Below, in pieces: positions 27,260-34,954 of a stretch of 47,579 nt of DNA. Source of the DNA: Paludibacter sp. (GTDB lineage: Bacteria; Bacteroidota; Bacteroidia; Bacteroidales; Paludibacteraceae); the NCBI RefSeq assembly GCF_009712605.1, contig NZ_WASO01000006.1, positions 1-47,579 on the forward strand, written 5' to 3'. The position numbers and the translations under genes are program-made. How positions within the stretch are numbered: the stretch's first letter is position 1; every line of letters starts with the position of its first letter. Under the pieces are notes generated by a model, which saw nothing but the letters and a program-made list of their open reading frames with translations, was not told the origin of the DNA and searched no databases.

Positions 27260-27289
27260 AAACGGATTGTGTAATGACGCAATCCGTTT
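27260..27289 (-). terminator. Terminator of floA
   Basis: AAACGGATTG and CAATCCGTTT form a 10-bp stem with a 10-base loop, followed on the minus strand by seven T. It lies 17 bases after the floA stop. Confidence 0.85.
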
Positions 27290-27306
27290 AGTTTATTCAT
27301 AGTTCA

Positions 27307-28308
27307 TTAGGCCGGCTTCGAAGGTTTACCACCTGTTGTGCCCTGCGGAGAAGCAGGCTTGGCAATTGATTCGCGCATCGACGTATCGGCTTCAATATTT
27401 TTCATTTTATAGTAGTCCATAATGCCGAGGTTGCCACTTCTGAAAGCATCGGCCATGGCTTTGGGAACTTCTGCTTCGGCTTCAATTACCTTGGCACGGG
27501 CTTCCTGCGCTTTGGCTTTCATTTCCTGTTCGGAGGCTACAGCCATTGCGCGGCGCTCTTCAGCTTTAGCCTGAGCAATATTTTTGTCGGCTTCGGCCTG
27601 ATCCATCTGAAGCTGAGCGCCGATGTTTTTCCCGATGTCTATATCTGCAATATCAATGGAAAGAATTTCGAATGCTGTTCCTGCATCCAGTCCTTTTTGT
27701 AAAACCAGTTTTGATATTGAATCAGGATTTTCCATTACGGTTTTGTGTGTCTGCGATGACCCAATGGATGAAACAATACCTTCCCCAACGCGGGCAAGAA
27801 CCGTTTCTTCGCCTGCACCACCCACCAACTGGCGGATATTGGCGCGAACCGTTACACGAGCTTTCGTGATCATCTGGATGCCATCTTTGGCAACAGCAGT
27901 CACCGGAGGCGTATCAATTACTTTGGGATTAACAGACATCTGAACTGCCTCGAATACATCGCGACCTGCAAGGTCAATAGCAGTTGCCATTTGAAAAGAG
28001 AGTTCAATGTTTGCTTTGGCAGCAGAAACCAATGCGTGAACTACTCTTTCAATATGTCCTCCGGCAAGATAGTGAGCTTCGAGGTCATCGCGACGAATGG
28101 TGTTTAAGCCGGCTTTATGTGCTTCAATCATGCATCGTACGATGGCATGAGGCGGCACTTTACGGATGCGCATCAGAAACAGCTGAATCAGCGATATACT
28201 TACTCCTGAAACTTTTGCGGAGATCCACAACAGGAAAGGAACGTAATAAAAGAAAATGATTAGCAGGATGAATAACGCTACTAATCCGCCAACAACAAGA
28301 ATATCCAT
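27307..28308 (-). CDS. floA: Flotillin-like protein FloA
   Basis: 333 residues of the FloA (UPF0365, SPFH-like) family, which forms membrane microdomain assemblies. A hydrophobic N-terminus at about 3-30 ([20 protein letters not shown]) anchors the protein. The SPFH core contains [20 protein letters not shown] and [21 protein letters not shown] long Glu/Ala-rich helix from about 235 ([20 protein letters not shown]) mediates oligomerisation. The tail is Pro/Gly-rich. An NfeD-type partner usually adjoins floA; none is adjacent here. It lies 37 bases downstream of the FKBP lipoprotein gene, so the two may be co-transcribed. Confidence 0.95.
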   Translation of the reverse strand: MDILVVGGLVALFILLIIFFYYVPFLLWISAKVSGVSISLIQLFLMRIRKVPPHAIVRCMIEAHKAGLNTIRRDDLEAHYLAGGHIERVVHALVSAAKANIELSFQMATAIDLAGRDVFEAVQMSVNPKVIDTPPVTAVAKDGIQMITKARVTVRANIRQLVGGAGEETVLARVGEGIVSSIGSSQTHKTVMENPDSISKLVLQKGLDAGTAFEILSIDIADIDIGKNIGAQLQMDQAEADKNIAQAKAEERRAMAVASEQEMKAKAQEARAKVIEAEAEVPKAMADAFRSGNLGIMDYYKMKNIEADTSMRESIAKPASPQGTTGGKPSKPA

Positions 28309-28345
28309 AGTTGATGCGTTTTATGAGAGTATTGTTAATGTCCGT

Positions 28346-28819
28346 TTATTGAAACCCTAAGAGCTGTACGTCAAAAATCAAAGTTGAGTAAGCAGGAATG
28401 TTTCCGTAAGCGTTAGAGCTATAACCTAATGATTGAGGGATGTAAATTTCCCAACGGGAACCAGTGTTCATCTTTGTCAATGCTTCCTGAAATCCGCTCA
28501 CGAAATAAGAAACATAACTTGAGCTTGCTGTGTTAACCCAAGTCGTATCGTTCATTGTTGTATCGAATACGGTTCCGTCAATCAGTCTGCCGGTGTAGAC
28601 TATTTTTGCGTAACTTGATGTGTTGGGCTTAAGGCCAACACCATCTGTTAATATTTTGTATTGAAGACCGCTTTTTGTGACATGAACGCCATCTTTGGTC
28701 GCATTTTCTGTCAGAAATTTTTCGTTCAGATCTTTCCAACTATCGCTGGTGCTGGTGCAAGCGCAAACGGTGATTCCTAAAGCAACAATAATAAATGTAA
28801 TCCAGTTACGAGTCGACAT
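28346..28819 (-). CDS. FKBP-type peptidyl-prolyl isomerase lipoprotein
   Basis: 157 residues from the ATG at 28819 (MSTRNWITF). The longer frame is ruled out because a promoter and a terminator lie inside it. A lipoprotein signal precedes Cys21 (TVCAC). The FKBP domain covers about 45-157: TKSGLQYKIL, YAKIVYTGRLIDGTVFDTT, VSGFQEALTKMNTGSRWEIYIP, LGYSS and AYSTLIFDVQLLG. Several aromatic active-site positions are conserved (Tyr of YTG, Phe of VFD, the W-IYIP strand), so isomerase or chaperone activity in the cell envelope is likely. Its own promoter is at 28940-28970; floA follows. Confidence 0.9.
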   Translation of the reverse strand: MSTRNWITFIIVALGITVCACTSTSDSWKDLNEKFLTENATKDGVHVTKSGLQYKILTDGVGLKPNTSSYAKIVYTGRLIDGTVFDTTMNDTTWVNTASSSYVSYFVSGFQEALTKMNTGSRWEIYIPQSLGYSSNAYGNIPAYSTLIFDVQLLGFQ

Positions 28820-28939
28820 AAAATGAATGTTAGAAGATGAGTTGATGGTGATATATATCTTCAGGTGTGTTTCTGATTGTAATTTTCTTTGAATGGTAAG
28901 TGCCCTGAATGTATTATTCTGGCTTTCAAAACCAGGCAT

Positions 28940-28970
28940 CAAAGATAGTAAAATTTGAAAGGGCGACAAA
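28940..28970 (-). promoter_or_regulatory. Promoter of the FKBP lipoprotein gene (-33 TTTG, -7 TATCTTTG)
   Basis: TTTG (28970-28967) and TATCTTTG (28947-28940) on the minus strand are separated by 19 bases. The -33 TTTG is the end of the T-tract of the preceding gene's terminator. Confidence 0.75.
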
Positions 28971-29000
28971 AAAAATCCGGTCACTTCACAGTGAACCGGA
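28968..29000 (-). terminator. Terminator of the NigD-like gene
   Basis: TCCGGT/ACCGGA and CACT/AGTG pair with one bulged base around a 4-base loop. On the minus strand eight T follow (28975-28968). It lies 85 bases after the stop at 29085. Confidence 0.8.
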
Positions 29001-29084
29001 CTCCCATCTAACCAAAAACCAAAAAAAAATAAAGATTGTCAGCGCTGAGGCTGTATTTATATTGTTGAATGCTAATTTGTTGAA

Positions 29085-29753
29085 CTATTTTTTAGGGTAA
29101 GTTAGTTCATAACGCATAACATTTCCGGTGTAATTTTTAGCTTCTATTACCAATTGAATATTTCCTGAGGGTAATGTATTTGTAAAGTCCTTTAAGTTAA
29201 AAGATATGATACCTTTATTTTGAATGACATATCGTTCACTAAATGCGTTCTGTCTGAACTCGAGATGCGTTTTGCCGTCAGCAGCAGCCGGTAACAGCGA
29301 GTTTCTTACCATGCTAAACAGGTGTTTGACCTTGTCTCCGTAATATCGAAACGATACATTGAGGTAATTGCCTCCTACCCATATTTCATCAATATCAACA
29401 GGATCGTTTCCAACGCTGTCCTGATTTGCTGCATTGAGGACTTCTATCTTCTTTATCTCTACCTCGTTAATGTTGTTGATCCTGATTTTACGCAACAACT
29501 GTTCGTTGATGGAGTCTGATAAAATGGAGTAATTAATGATTACCCGCTTGCCATTTTCAGCCTTGAAGCCGGTTTCGTTTGCTATGGCATAGCTTCCGTT
29601 ATCAAACTGAACACCGAAACTACCAGAAGGATTGGTTTGGTAAACGGTAGCAAGACTAACCCAATACTTGTCCAAAGATTGTTGTTCTTCTTTATTACAA
29701 GATGTGACACACAATAAAATTGCACAACTGCAAACTAATCCTATTATCTTCAT
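29085..29753 (-). CDS. NigD-like lipoprotein
   Basis: 222 residues. The signal peptide ends in CVTSC with the acylated Cys at residue 19. The mature domain starts DKYWVSLATVYQT, then GSFGVQFDNGSYAIANE, GKRVIINYSIL and EIWVGGNYLNVSFRYYG, the run of motifs that characterises the NigD/NigD-like family of Bacteroidales. The name comes from a bacteriocin-associated gene, but most homologues have no known role and no bacteriocin gene is adjacent here. Probably surface or periplasm-facing. Monocistronic, ending in the hairpin at 28976-29000. Confidence 0.8.
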   Translation of the reverse strand: MKIIGLVCSCAILLCVTSCNKEEQQSLDKYWVSLATVYQTNPSGSFGVQFDNGSYAIANETGFKAENGKRVIINYSILSDSINEQLLRKIRINNINEVEIKKIEVLNAANQDSVGNDPVDIDEIWVGGNYLNVSFRYYGDKVKHLFSMVRNSLLPAAADGKTHLEFRQNAFSERYVIQNKGIISFNLKDFTNTLPSGNIQLVIEAKNYTGNVMRYELTYPKK

Positions 29754-30070
29754 TTAATAAATTACTGCCTTTGTAATGTAAGATGAAATGTGTCGGAAAA
29801 CGTTGCATAATTTGAAATGATTTAGTAAATTTTAACTTGATGGTGTGTTTTTTGTCGTTTTGAGGTATTGTGTTGATAGGTAGTTGTTTTGAGTCGCTTT
29901 TATTGTATGGGAGCTTTGACGGATGTTGCGAAGTAAAAGACCGGCGCACTTTGGCGAAAATTATACTTAACGATTCAAAAAACAATGGCGCTGTTTTCTC
30001 GCTAATTCAAATATAATTGTAACTTTGCGCATCAATACACCTTGCATTTTTACACTTTTAAAAAGAACGT
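29754..30070. other. Intergenic region between divergent NigD-like and DUF4827 genes
   Basis: About 317 bases with no coding frame I can support. A TAACTTTGC promoter element at 30020-30028 serves the plus-strand gene. No clear -7 element was found for the minus-strand gene. No repeats or hairpins of note. Confidence 0.5.
30020..30028 (+). promoter_or_regulatory. -7 promoter element for the DUF4827 gene
   Basis: TAACTTTGC, a perfect TAnnTTTGC, about 42 bases before the ATG at 30071. Confidence 0.6.
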
Positions 30071-30637
30071 ATGAAGTTATTCTCGGGTTTTGTTTTAAGC
30101 TGCATTTTTGCAGTGATTGCTATAGTTGGTTGTAGTGGGTCATCCACTTATTCCGATCTTGTAAAAACGCAGAAAGCGACAATCAGTACTTTTCTTCGAT
30201 ATGATACGATAAATGTAATAAATTCATTACCATCTAATTATGCTACTAAGGCTTGGTCTGGCAAAAAGGATTATTATTTGAGTTCTACAGGGCTTTATTA
30301 TCATTTACTTCAAGTTGGAGATCAGGCTGCTATAGATAGTAAAGATTCTATTCGCGTGGGAGATAACGTAGTTGTGCGTTACATTAAAATTGGTATAACG
30401 TTACCTCCTGATACAGTTGAAAGTACATGGACAACACTGAATTCGGCTTATCCCAGCAGTATAACTTATGGTTCTACCGGTTCGGAGCCTTCGGCATGGC
30501 AAGAAGCAATCACTTATATGAAATATTCCGGCGCTCAGGCAGAACTTATTGTTCCCGGAACGCTTGGAACATCTACAGATCAATCAAATGTAACGCCCTA
30601 TTATTACAAGCTGAGTATTAAAAAACTTCCGCGATAA
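30071..30637 (+). CDS. DUF4827-type lipoprotein (FKBP-like)
   Basis: 188 residues. Lipoprotein signal ends in AIVGC (Cys21). The mature part begins STYSDLVKTQKATISTFLRY, followed by KKDYYLSSTGLYYHLLQVGD and VGDNVVVRYIKIG, then a GSTGSEPSAWQEAITYMKYSG segment and an AELIVPG strand. This order matches Bacteroidales DUF4827 proteins, which look like FKBP domains with weakly conserved active sites. It directly precedes the glmM-type gene, an arrangement I recall from other Bacteroidales. The product is probably an envelope folding helper; activity is unproven. Confidence 0.75.
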   Translation: MKLFSGFVLSCIFAVIAIVGCSGSSTYSDLVKTQKATISTFLRYDTINVINSLPSNYATKAWSGKKDYYLSSTGLYYHLLQVGDQAAIDSKDSIRVGDNVVVRYIKIGITLPPDTVESTWTTLNSAYPSSITYGSTGSEPSAWQEAITYMKYSGAQAELIVPGTLGTSTDQSNVTPYYYKLSIKKLPR

Positions 30638-30659
30638 TCAAGAACAACTCATATAAAGG

Positions 30660-30699
30660 CTGCGAATCATTTACTATATTTGGTTCGCAGTAATTTTTT
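30660..30699 (+). terminator. Hairpin with T-run between DUF4827 and the glmM-type gene
   Basis: CTGCGAA (30660-30666) pairs with TTCGCAG (30684-30690), followed by TAATTTTTT. The loop is long (17 bases), so termination may be partial. A TATATTTG sequence lies inside the loop. Confidence 0.55.
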
Positions 30700-30711
30700 G
30701 TACACACCTAA

Positions 30712-30720
30712 TATTTTTGC
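30712..30720 (+). promoter_or_regulatory. -7-like element immediately before the glmM-type gene
   Basis: TATTTTTGC fits TAnnTTTGC but ends three bases before the ATG at 30724, so transcription from it would be leaderless. The TATATTTG at 30675-30682 is an alternative. Confidence 0.35.
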
Positions 30721-30723
30721 ACT

Positions 30724-32109
30724 ATGACATTAATCAAATCCATATCAGGAATCAGGGGAACCATCGGAGGAAAGACCGGCGATGGTCTTAATCCTCTTGA
30801 TATAGTAAAATTTACAACAGCTTATGCTACATGGGTCAAAAGGCATACTCAGCAACGTCCTTTGAAAGTCGTTGTGGGAAGAGATGCCCGTATTTCAGGC
30901 GAAATGGTTAATCATGTTGTTATCGGCACCTTACTTGGAATGGGATTTGATGTGGTTAACATTGGCTTGGCGACAACTCCAACAACAGAGCTCGCCGTTA
31001 CAATGGAGAGTGCAAGTGGAGGTATAATCCTTACGGCAAGCCATAATCCCAAACAATGGAATGCCCTGAAATTGTTGAATGAAAAAGGTGAGTTTCTGAG
31101 TGCCAAAGATGGAGAAGAAGTTCTTCAGATTGCCGAATCGCAGGATTTTGAATTTGCCGAGGTGGATGAGATCGGTAAATTGACAGAAGATTTCACCTAT
31201 ACTCAAAAGCACATAGAAAGCGTTTTGGCTCTCGATTTGGTGGATGTGGAAGCTATTTACAAGGCCGACTTTAAAGTGGCTGTCGACTGTGTTAATTCTG
31301 TGGGAGGAATCGCAATACCGGAATTATTGTCGAATCTGGGTATTAACAGTGTGGAAAAATTATACTGTACGCCCGACGGACATTTTCCGCACAATCCGGA
31401 ACCTCTGCCGGAGCATCTTACCGCAATTTCGGATCTGTTGAAAAGTGGAAAGGCTGATGTGGGATTTGTTGTCGATCCTGATGTAGACCGTTTGGCTATT
31501 ATTTGCGAAGATGGTTCTATGTTTGGTGAAGAATATACCTTGGTGTCGGTGGCCGATTATGTCCTTTCAAATACTCCGGGCAATACGGTTTCAAATATGA
31601 GCTCAACCCGTGCGTTGCGTGATGTTACGCAGCAGCATGGCGGTGTTTATACCGCTTCTGCTGTGGGCGAAGTCAATGTTGTGACGAAGATGAAGGAAAC
31701 AAATGCGGTAATCGGTGGCGAAGGTAACGGTGGTGTTATTTATACTGCCAGTCATTATGGACGCGATGCTTTGGTTGGTATTGCTCTGTTCCTTACTCAT
31801 TTGGCAAGAACCGGCAAAAAAGTATCAGAACTGCGCGCAACTTATCCATCTTATTTTATGGGTAAAAAGCGGATGGACCTGACACCTGATATTAATGTTG
31901 ACGAAGTATTGGCTGCTATCAAAGCAAAATATGCTCAATACGACATTAACGATATTGACGGGGTGAAAATCGATTTTCCGGAAGGATGGGTGCATTTGCG
32001 GAAATCCAACACGGAGGCTATTATTCGTATATATTCGGAAGCCAAATCTCCGGCAGAAGCCGACCGTTTGGGTGAAGAAATTATTGCTGAGATTAAAAAG
32101 CTTATTTAA
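30724..32109 (+). CDS. glmM: Phosphoglucosamine mutase (alpha-D-phosphohexomutase family)
   Basis: 461 residues. It isomerises glucosamine-6-phosphate to glucosamine-1-phosphate for peptidoglycan and LPS precursors. The active-site loop GGIILTASHNPKQWN places the phosphoserine at Ser106. The metal loop is DPDVDR (Asp251, Asp253, Asp255). A sugar-recognition loop GGEGNGGV sits near 335 and the C-terminal phosphate loop includes RKSNTEAIIRIYSEA. The GEGNGG loop resembles phosphomanno/glucomutase and archaeal enzymes more than E. coli GlmM (GEQSGH), so substrate preference is not certain, though Bacteroidales proteins of this type are commonly named GlmM. It follows DUF4827 and precedes a cyclo-ligase gene. 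Confidence 0.85.
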   Translation: MTLIKSISGIRGTIGGKTGDGLNPLDIVKFTTAYATWVKRHTQQRPLKVVVGRDARISGEMVNHVVIGTLLGMGFDVVNIGLATTPTTELAVTMESASGGIILTASHNPKQWNALKLLNEKGEFLSAKDGEEVLQIAESQDFEFAEVDEIGKLTEDFTYTQKHIESVLALDLVDVEAIYKADFKVAVDCVNSVGGIAIPELLSNLGINSVEKLYCTPDGHFPHNPEPLPEHLTAISDLLKSGKADVGFVVDPDVDRLAIICEDGSMFGEEYTLVSVADYVLSNTPGNTVSNMSSTRALRDVTQQHGGVYTASAVGEVNVVTKMKETNAVIGGEGNGGVIYTASHYGRDALVGIALFLTHLARTGKKVSELRATYPSYFMGKKRMDLTPDINVDEVLAAIKAKYAQYDINDIDGVKIDFPEGWVHLRKSNTEAIIRIYSEAKSPAEADRLGEEIIAEIKKLI

Positions 32110-32137
32110 TATAGGCGTTTAGCTATATCTTGATTTT

Positions 32138-32677
32138 ATGGGTAATACAGCGATGCAAAATAAAAAGCATGTGCGGGCCCTGATTAAAGAGCGCAAACTG
32201 CAATTATCGAAAGACGAACAAGTTTATTTGTCTGAGAAAGTGGTTCAAAATATTGAGCAGTGTGAAGAATTTCACACTGCTCATTCTGTTTTGTGCTATT
32301 GGCCTTTGTCGGACGAGGTACAAATTGATTCGTTAATTGAAAAGTTTTGGCACGAAAAGCAATTCTATTTGCCGGTTGTTTCCGGCGATAAGCTGGAATT
32401 GAAGCTTTTTGAAGGCCGCGATAAAATGCAGATTGGCGCGTTCGGTATTTTAGAGCCGACCGGAGAAACGTATTCTGGAGATGTGGATCTGGTGATTGTT
32501 CCGGGCGTCGCGTTTGACTTGCAGGGGCATCGCTTGGGGAGAGGGAAAGGCTATTATGATCAATTTCTACCATCCACAAAAGCATATAAGGTAGGTGTTG
32601 CTTTTCGGTTGCAAATAGTGGAAAATATACCTGTCGATGAATGGGATATACCTGTCGATAGGGTAGTGACTGATTGA
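32138..32677 (+). CDS. 5-formyltetrahydrofolate cyclo-ligase
   Basis: 179 residues. Converts 5-formyl-THF to 5,10-methenyl-THF with ATP. The family signatures are FYLPVVSGDKLELKLF (middle), GAFGILEP, and the C-terminal VDLVIVPGVAFDLQGHRLGRGKGYYD, whose GRGKGYYD loop binds the phosphate. Length is normal. The ATG at 32138 (MGNTAMQNKK) or at 32153 (MQNKK) could start it. It lies 28 bases after the mutase gene, probably co-transcribed, and ends before a strong bidirectional terminator. Confidence 0.92.
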   Translation: MGNTAMQNKKHVRALIKERKLQLSKDEQVYLSEKVVQNIEQCEEFHTAHSVLCYWPLSDEVQIDSLIEKFWHEKQFYLPVVSGDKLELKLFEGRDKMQIGAFGILEPTGETYSGDVDLVIVPGVAFDLQGHRLGRGKGYYDQFLPSTKAYKVGVAFRLQIVENIPVDEWDIPVDRVVTD

Positions 32678-32703
32678 AAAATTACTGAAAGACGACTATA
32701 GAA

Positions 32704-32738
32704 AAAGGGCTTCGCAATTCATTTTTGCGAAGCCCTTT
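32704..32738. terminator. Bidirectional terminator between the cyclo-ligase and nagB genes
   Basis: AAAGGGCTTCGCAA and TTGCGAAGCCCTTT form a 14-bp perfect stem with a 7-base loop between convergent genes. Confidence 0.85.
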
Positions 32739-32757
32739 GCTATTAAATAATTTGTTA

Positions 32758-33567
32758 TCAAAGCATTTTCTGAGGATCTAACCACTGGCTTTCGATGTCA
32801 AGGAAGTACTTGTAGGTACCAACTGTCAGTTCTTCGCAGGATGCCTCGTCACACACGATAATTCCTTTCGGATGCAATTGCAGCATGCTGATTGTCCATT
32901 TGTGATTAACTCCTTCTTCCACTGCCTGACGTAAAGCGCGGGCTTTATTGTGACCTGAAATAAGGATCAACACCTCGCGGGCATCCAGAATAGTTGCAAC
33001 GCCTACAGTCAAAGCCGTTTTAGGCACTTTGTTGACGTCGTTATCGAAGAAACGCGAATTGGCAATGATAGTGTCGGTCGTCAGCTCTTTGTCTCTTGTA
33101 CGGGAGTATAGCGATGAACAAGGTTCGTTAAAAGCAATGTGTCCATCAGATCCTACGCCACCCATGAAAAGATCGATTCCGCCTACGGCCTTAATCTTTG
33201 CTTCATAGCGTTCGCATTCTGCTGTTGTATTTTCTGCATTTCCGTCAAGAATATTCACATTTTCTTTCGGGATGTCGATGTGGCTGAAAAAGTTCTTCCA
33301 CATGAAGGTGTGATAGCTTTCTGGATGATCTTCGGGAATACCGATATATTCATCCATATTGAAAGTGATCACATTCTTGAAAGATACAGCTCCGGCTTTG
33401 TACAACGAAATCAATTCTTTGTAGGTTCCCAGTGGTGTTGAGCCCGTAGGCAGACCTAAAACGAAAGGCTTCTCCGGTGTCGGATTTGCTTTTCGTATTT
33501 TTGATACGATGTAAGCCGCTGCCCATTTTGATACTACCTCGTAGTTCGGCTCAATAATTAGTCTCAT
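32758..33567 (-). CDS. nagB: Glucosamine-6-phosphate deaminase NagB
   Basis: 269 residues, close to E. coli NagB (266). Converts glucosamine-6-phosphate to fructose-6-phosphate and ammonia. The catalytic set aligns with the same numbering as E. coli: Asp72 in NMDEYIG, and Asp141, His143 and Glu148 in [11 protein letters not shown]. The phosphate loop [12 protein letters not shown] is intact. Unlike the N-terminal domain of the fusion at 40422, nothing is missing here, so this is the working deaminase of the window. Transcribed alone or with an unseen promoter; 124 bases separate it from the flavodiiron gene upstream. Confidence 0.97.
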   Translation of the reverse strand: MRLIIEPNYEVVSKWAAAYIVSKIRKANPTPEKPFVLGLPTGSTPLGTYKELISLYKAGAVSFKNVITFNMDEYIGIPEDHPESYHTFMWKNFFSHIDIPKENVNILDGNAENTTAECERYEAKIKAVGGIDLFMGGVGSDGHIAFNEPCSSLYSRTRDKELTTDTIIANSRFFDNDVNKVPKTALTVGVATILDAREVLILISGHNKARALRQAVEEGVNHKWTISMLQLHPKGIIVCDEASCEELTVGTYKYFLDIESQWLDPQKML

Positions 33568-33691
33568 AGTAAGTGTAATTTAAAGATTTGTAATTTTGTG
33601 TTTCATCTTCACATTGTATGGATAACCCGAAGGCTATCTCTGTCATCAGCACCATAACAAAACTGTCAGTAAATCAGCAATACACTTTTTG

Positions 33692-34873
33692 TTATGATTT
33701 AGCCAGCAATCGTCCCAGTGCGATACAATCTTCGTATTTGTCCTCTTTGAGGCTTTGCTTGATCTCGATGGGGAGGCTTACGACATCCCATTTTACCCGT
33801 TCTGCAAAAGCTGCCAATAGTTTGATGGAAGCATTCGACCAGGTTGACGATCCGAAATAAGCAAATTTACGATTCTTGATATCGCGGGTTTCCAGTTTTG
33901 CCAGCAAAGAGGCTATTTCCGGGAATAATTCATTGCTGTATGTCGGACTTCCGATAACGATACGGTCATAGCGGAAAATGTCACTCAAAATAAACGAAAC
34001 ATCCGTTTTGGATACGTTGTAAATCGTGATATTTTTTTCGCCTTCTTCCGAAAGACCATACGCGATGGCCTCCGCCATTTGTTCGGTATTGCCATACATG
34101 CTGCCGTAAATAATTACCACGCCGCGTTCTCCTTCGTACCGGCTTAGTTTGTCTGTGATTTCGATTATTTTATTAACCTTTTCACGCCAAACTGGTCCGT
34201 GGGTAGGACAAATAGTCTTGATTTCAATGTCCTTCAGCTTGTTTAATGCATTCTGAACGGCAGATCCGTACTTGCCGGCAATATTTGAAAAATAGCGGCG
34301 GCTTTCTTCCAAATGGTTTCCGGTTTCAATATCAGTATCCAGTACTCCTCCGTCCAACGTGCCAAACGCACCGAAAGCATCTCCTGTAAATAATAACTTG
34401 TCGTTAATATCGTAAGTCATCATAGTTTCCGGCCAGTGAATCATCGGAGTGAGGAAGAACTGGAGGGTATGCTTACCCAAAACCAGTTTATCCCCATCTT
34501 TTACTTCGTGCAAGCCATCATTGATTCCGTAGAACCCATCAAGCATTTTAAAGGTTCGCGCGTTCCCAACGATTTTAATATCAGGAAACATGCGTCGAAT
34601 AGCCCGGATTGCTCCTGAGTGATCAGGTTCCATGTGGTTGATTACCAAATAATCCAGATGGCGATCTCCCAATACACTCAACAGTTTATCCAGAAATACT
34701 TCGGCGAAAGAAACTTCTACGGTATCCACCAAAACTGTTTTCTCATCCATTATCAGATAGGAGTTATATGAAACTCCGTGTGGTAGTGGAATGAGGTTTT
34801 CAAAGAGCACTTTTTGCCGGTCGTTGACACCTATGTAATAAATGTCGTCGGTTATATGTCTTGCTTTGTACAT
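33692..34873 (-). CDS. Flavodiiron protein (FprA family, O2/NO reductase)
   Basis: 393 residues. It reduces oxygen to water or nitric oxide to nitrous oxide, protecting anaerobes. The metallo-beta-lactamase-like domain has all diiron ligands: His80, Glu82 and Asp84 in NHMEPDH, His146 in PMIHWPE, Asp165 in FTGDAFG and His225 in CPTHGP. Residues from about 250 form a flavodoxin domain with the FMN loop IIYGSMYGNTEQMAE and SPTYSNELFP. No rubredoxin domain is fused. It lies 81 bases downstream of transketolase on the same strand. Confidence 0.95.
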   Translation of the reverse strand: MYKARHITDDIYYIGVNDRQKVLFENLIPLPHGVSYNSYLIMDEKTVLVDTVEVSFAEVFLDKLLSVLGDRHLDYLVINHMEPDHSGAIRAIRRMFPDIKIVGNARTFKMLDGFYGINDGLHEVKDGDKLVLGKHTLQFFLTPMIHWPETMMTYDINDKLLFTGDAFGAFGTLDGGVLDTDIETGNHLEESRRYFSNIAGKYGSAVQNALNKLKDIEIKTICPTHGPVWREKVNKIIEITDKLSRYEGERGVVIIYGSMYGNTEQMAEAIAYGLSEEGEKNITIYNVSKTDVSFILSDIFRYDRIVIGSPTYSNELFPEIASLLAKLETRDIKNRKFAYFGSSTWSNASIKLLAAFAERVKWDVVSLPIEIKQSLKEDKYEDCIALGRLLAKS

Positions 34874-34954
34874 AACTAAGTGATTAAAAGATAAACAATA
34901 TCCATTGTGTATCTTTCCACGGTGTCAGAAACTAAGGTTGAAGGGCAAGTTCTA

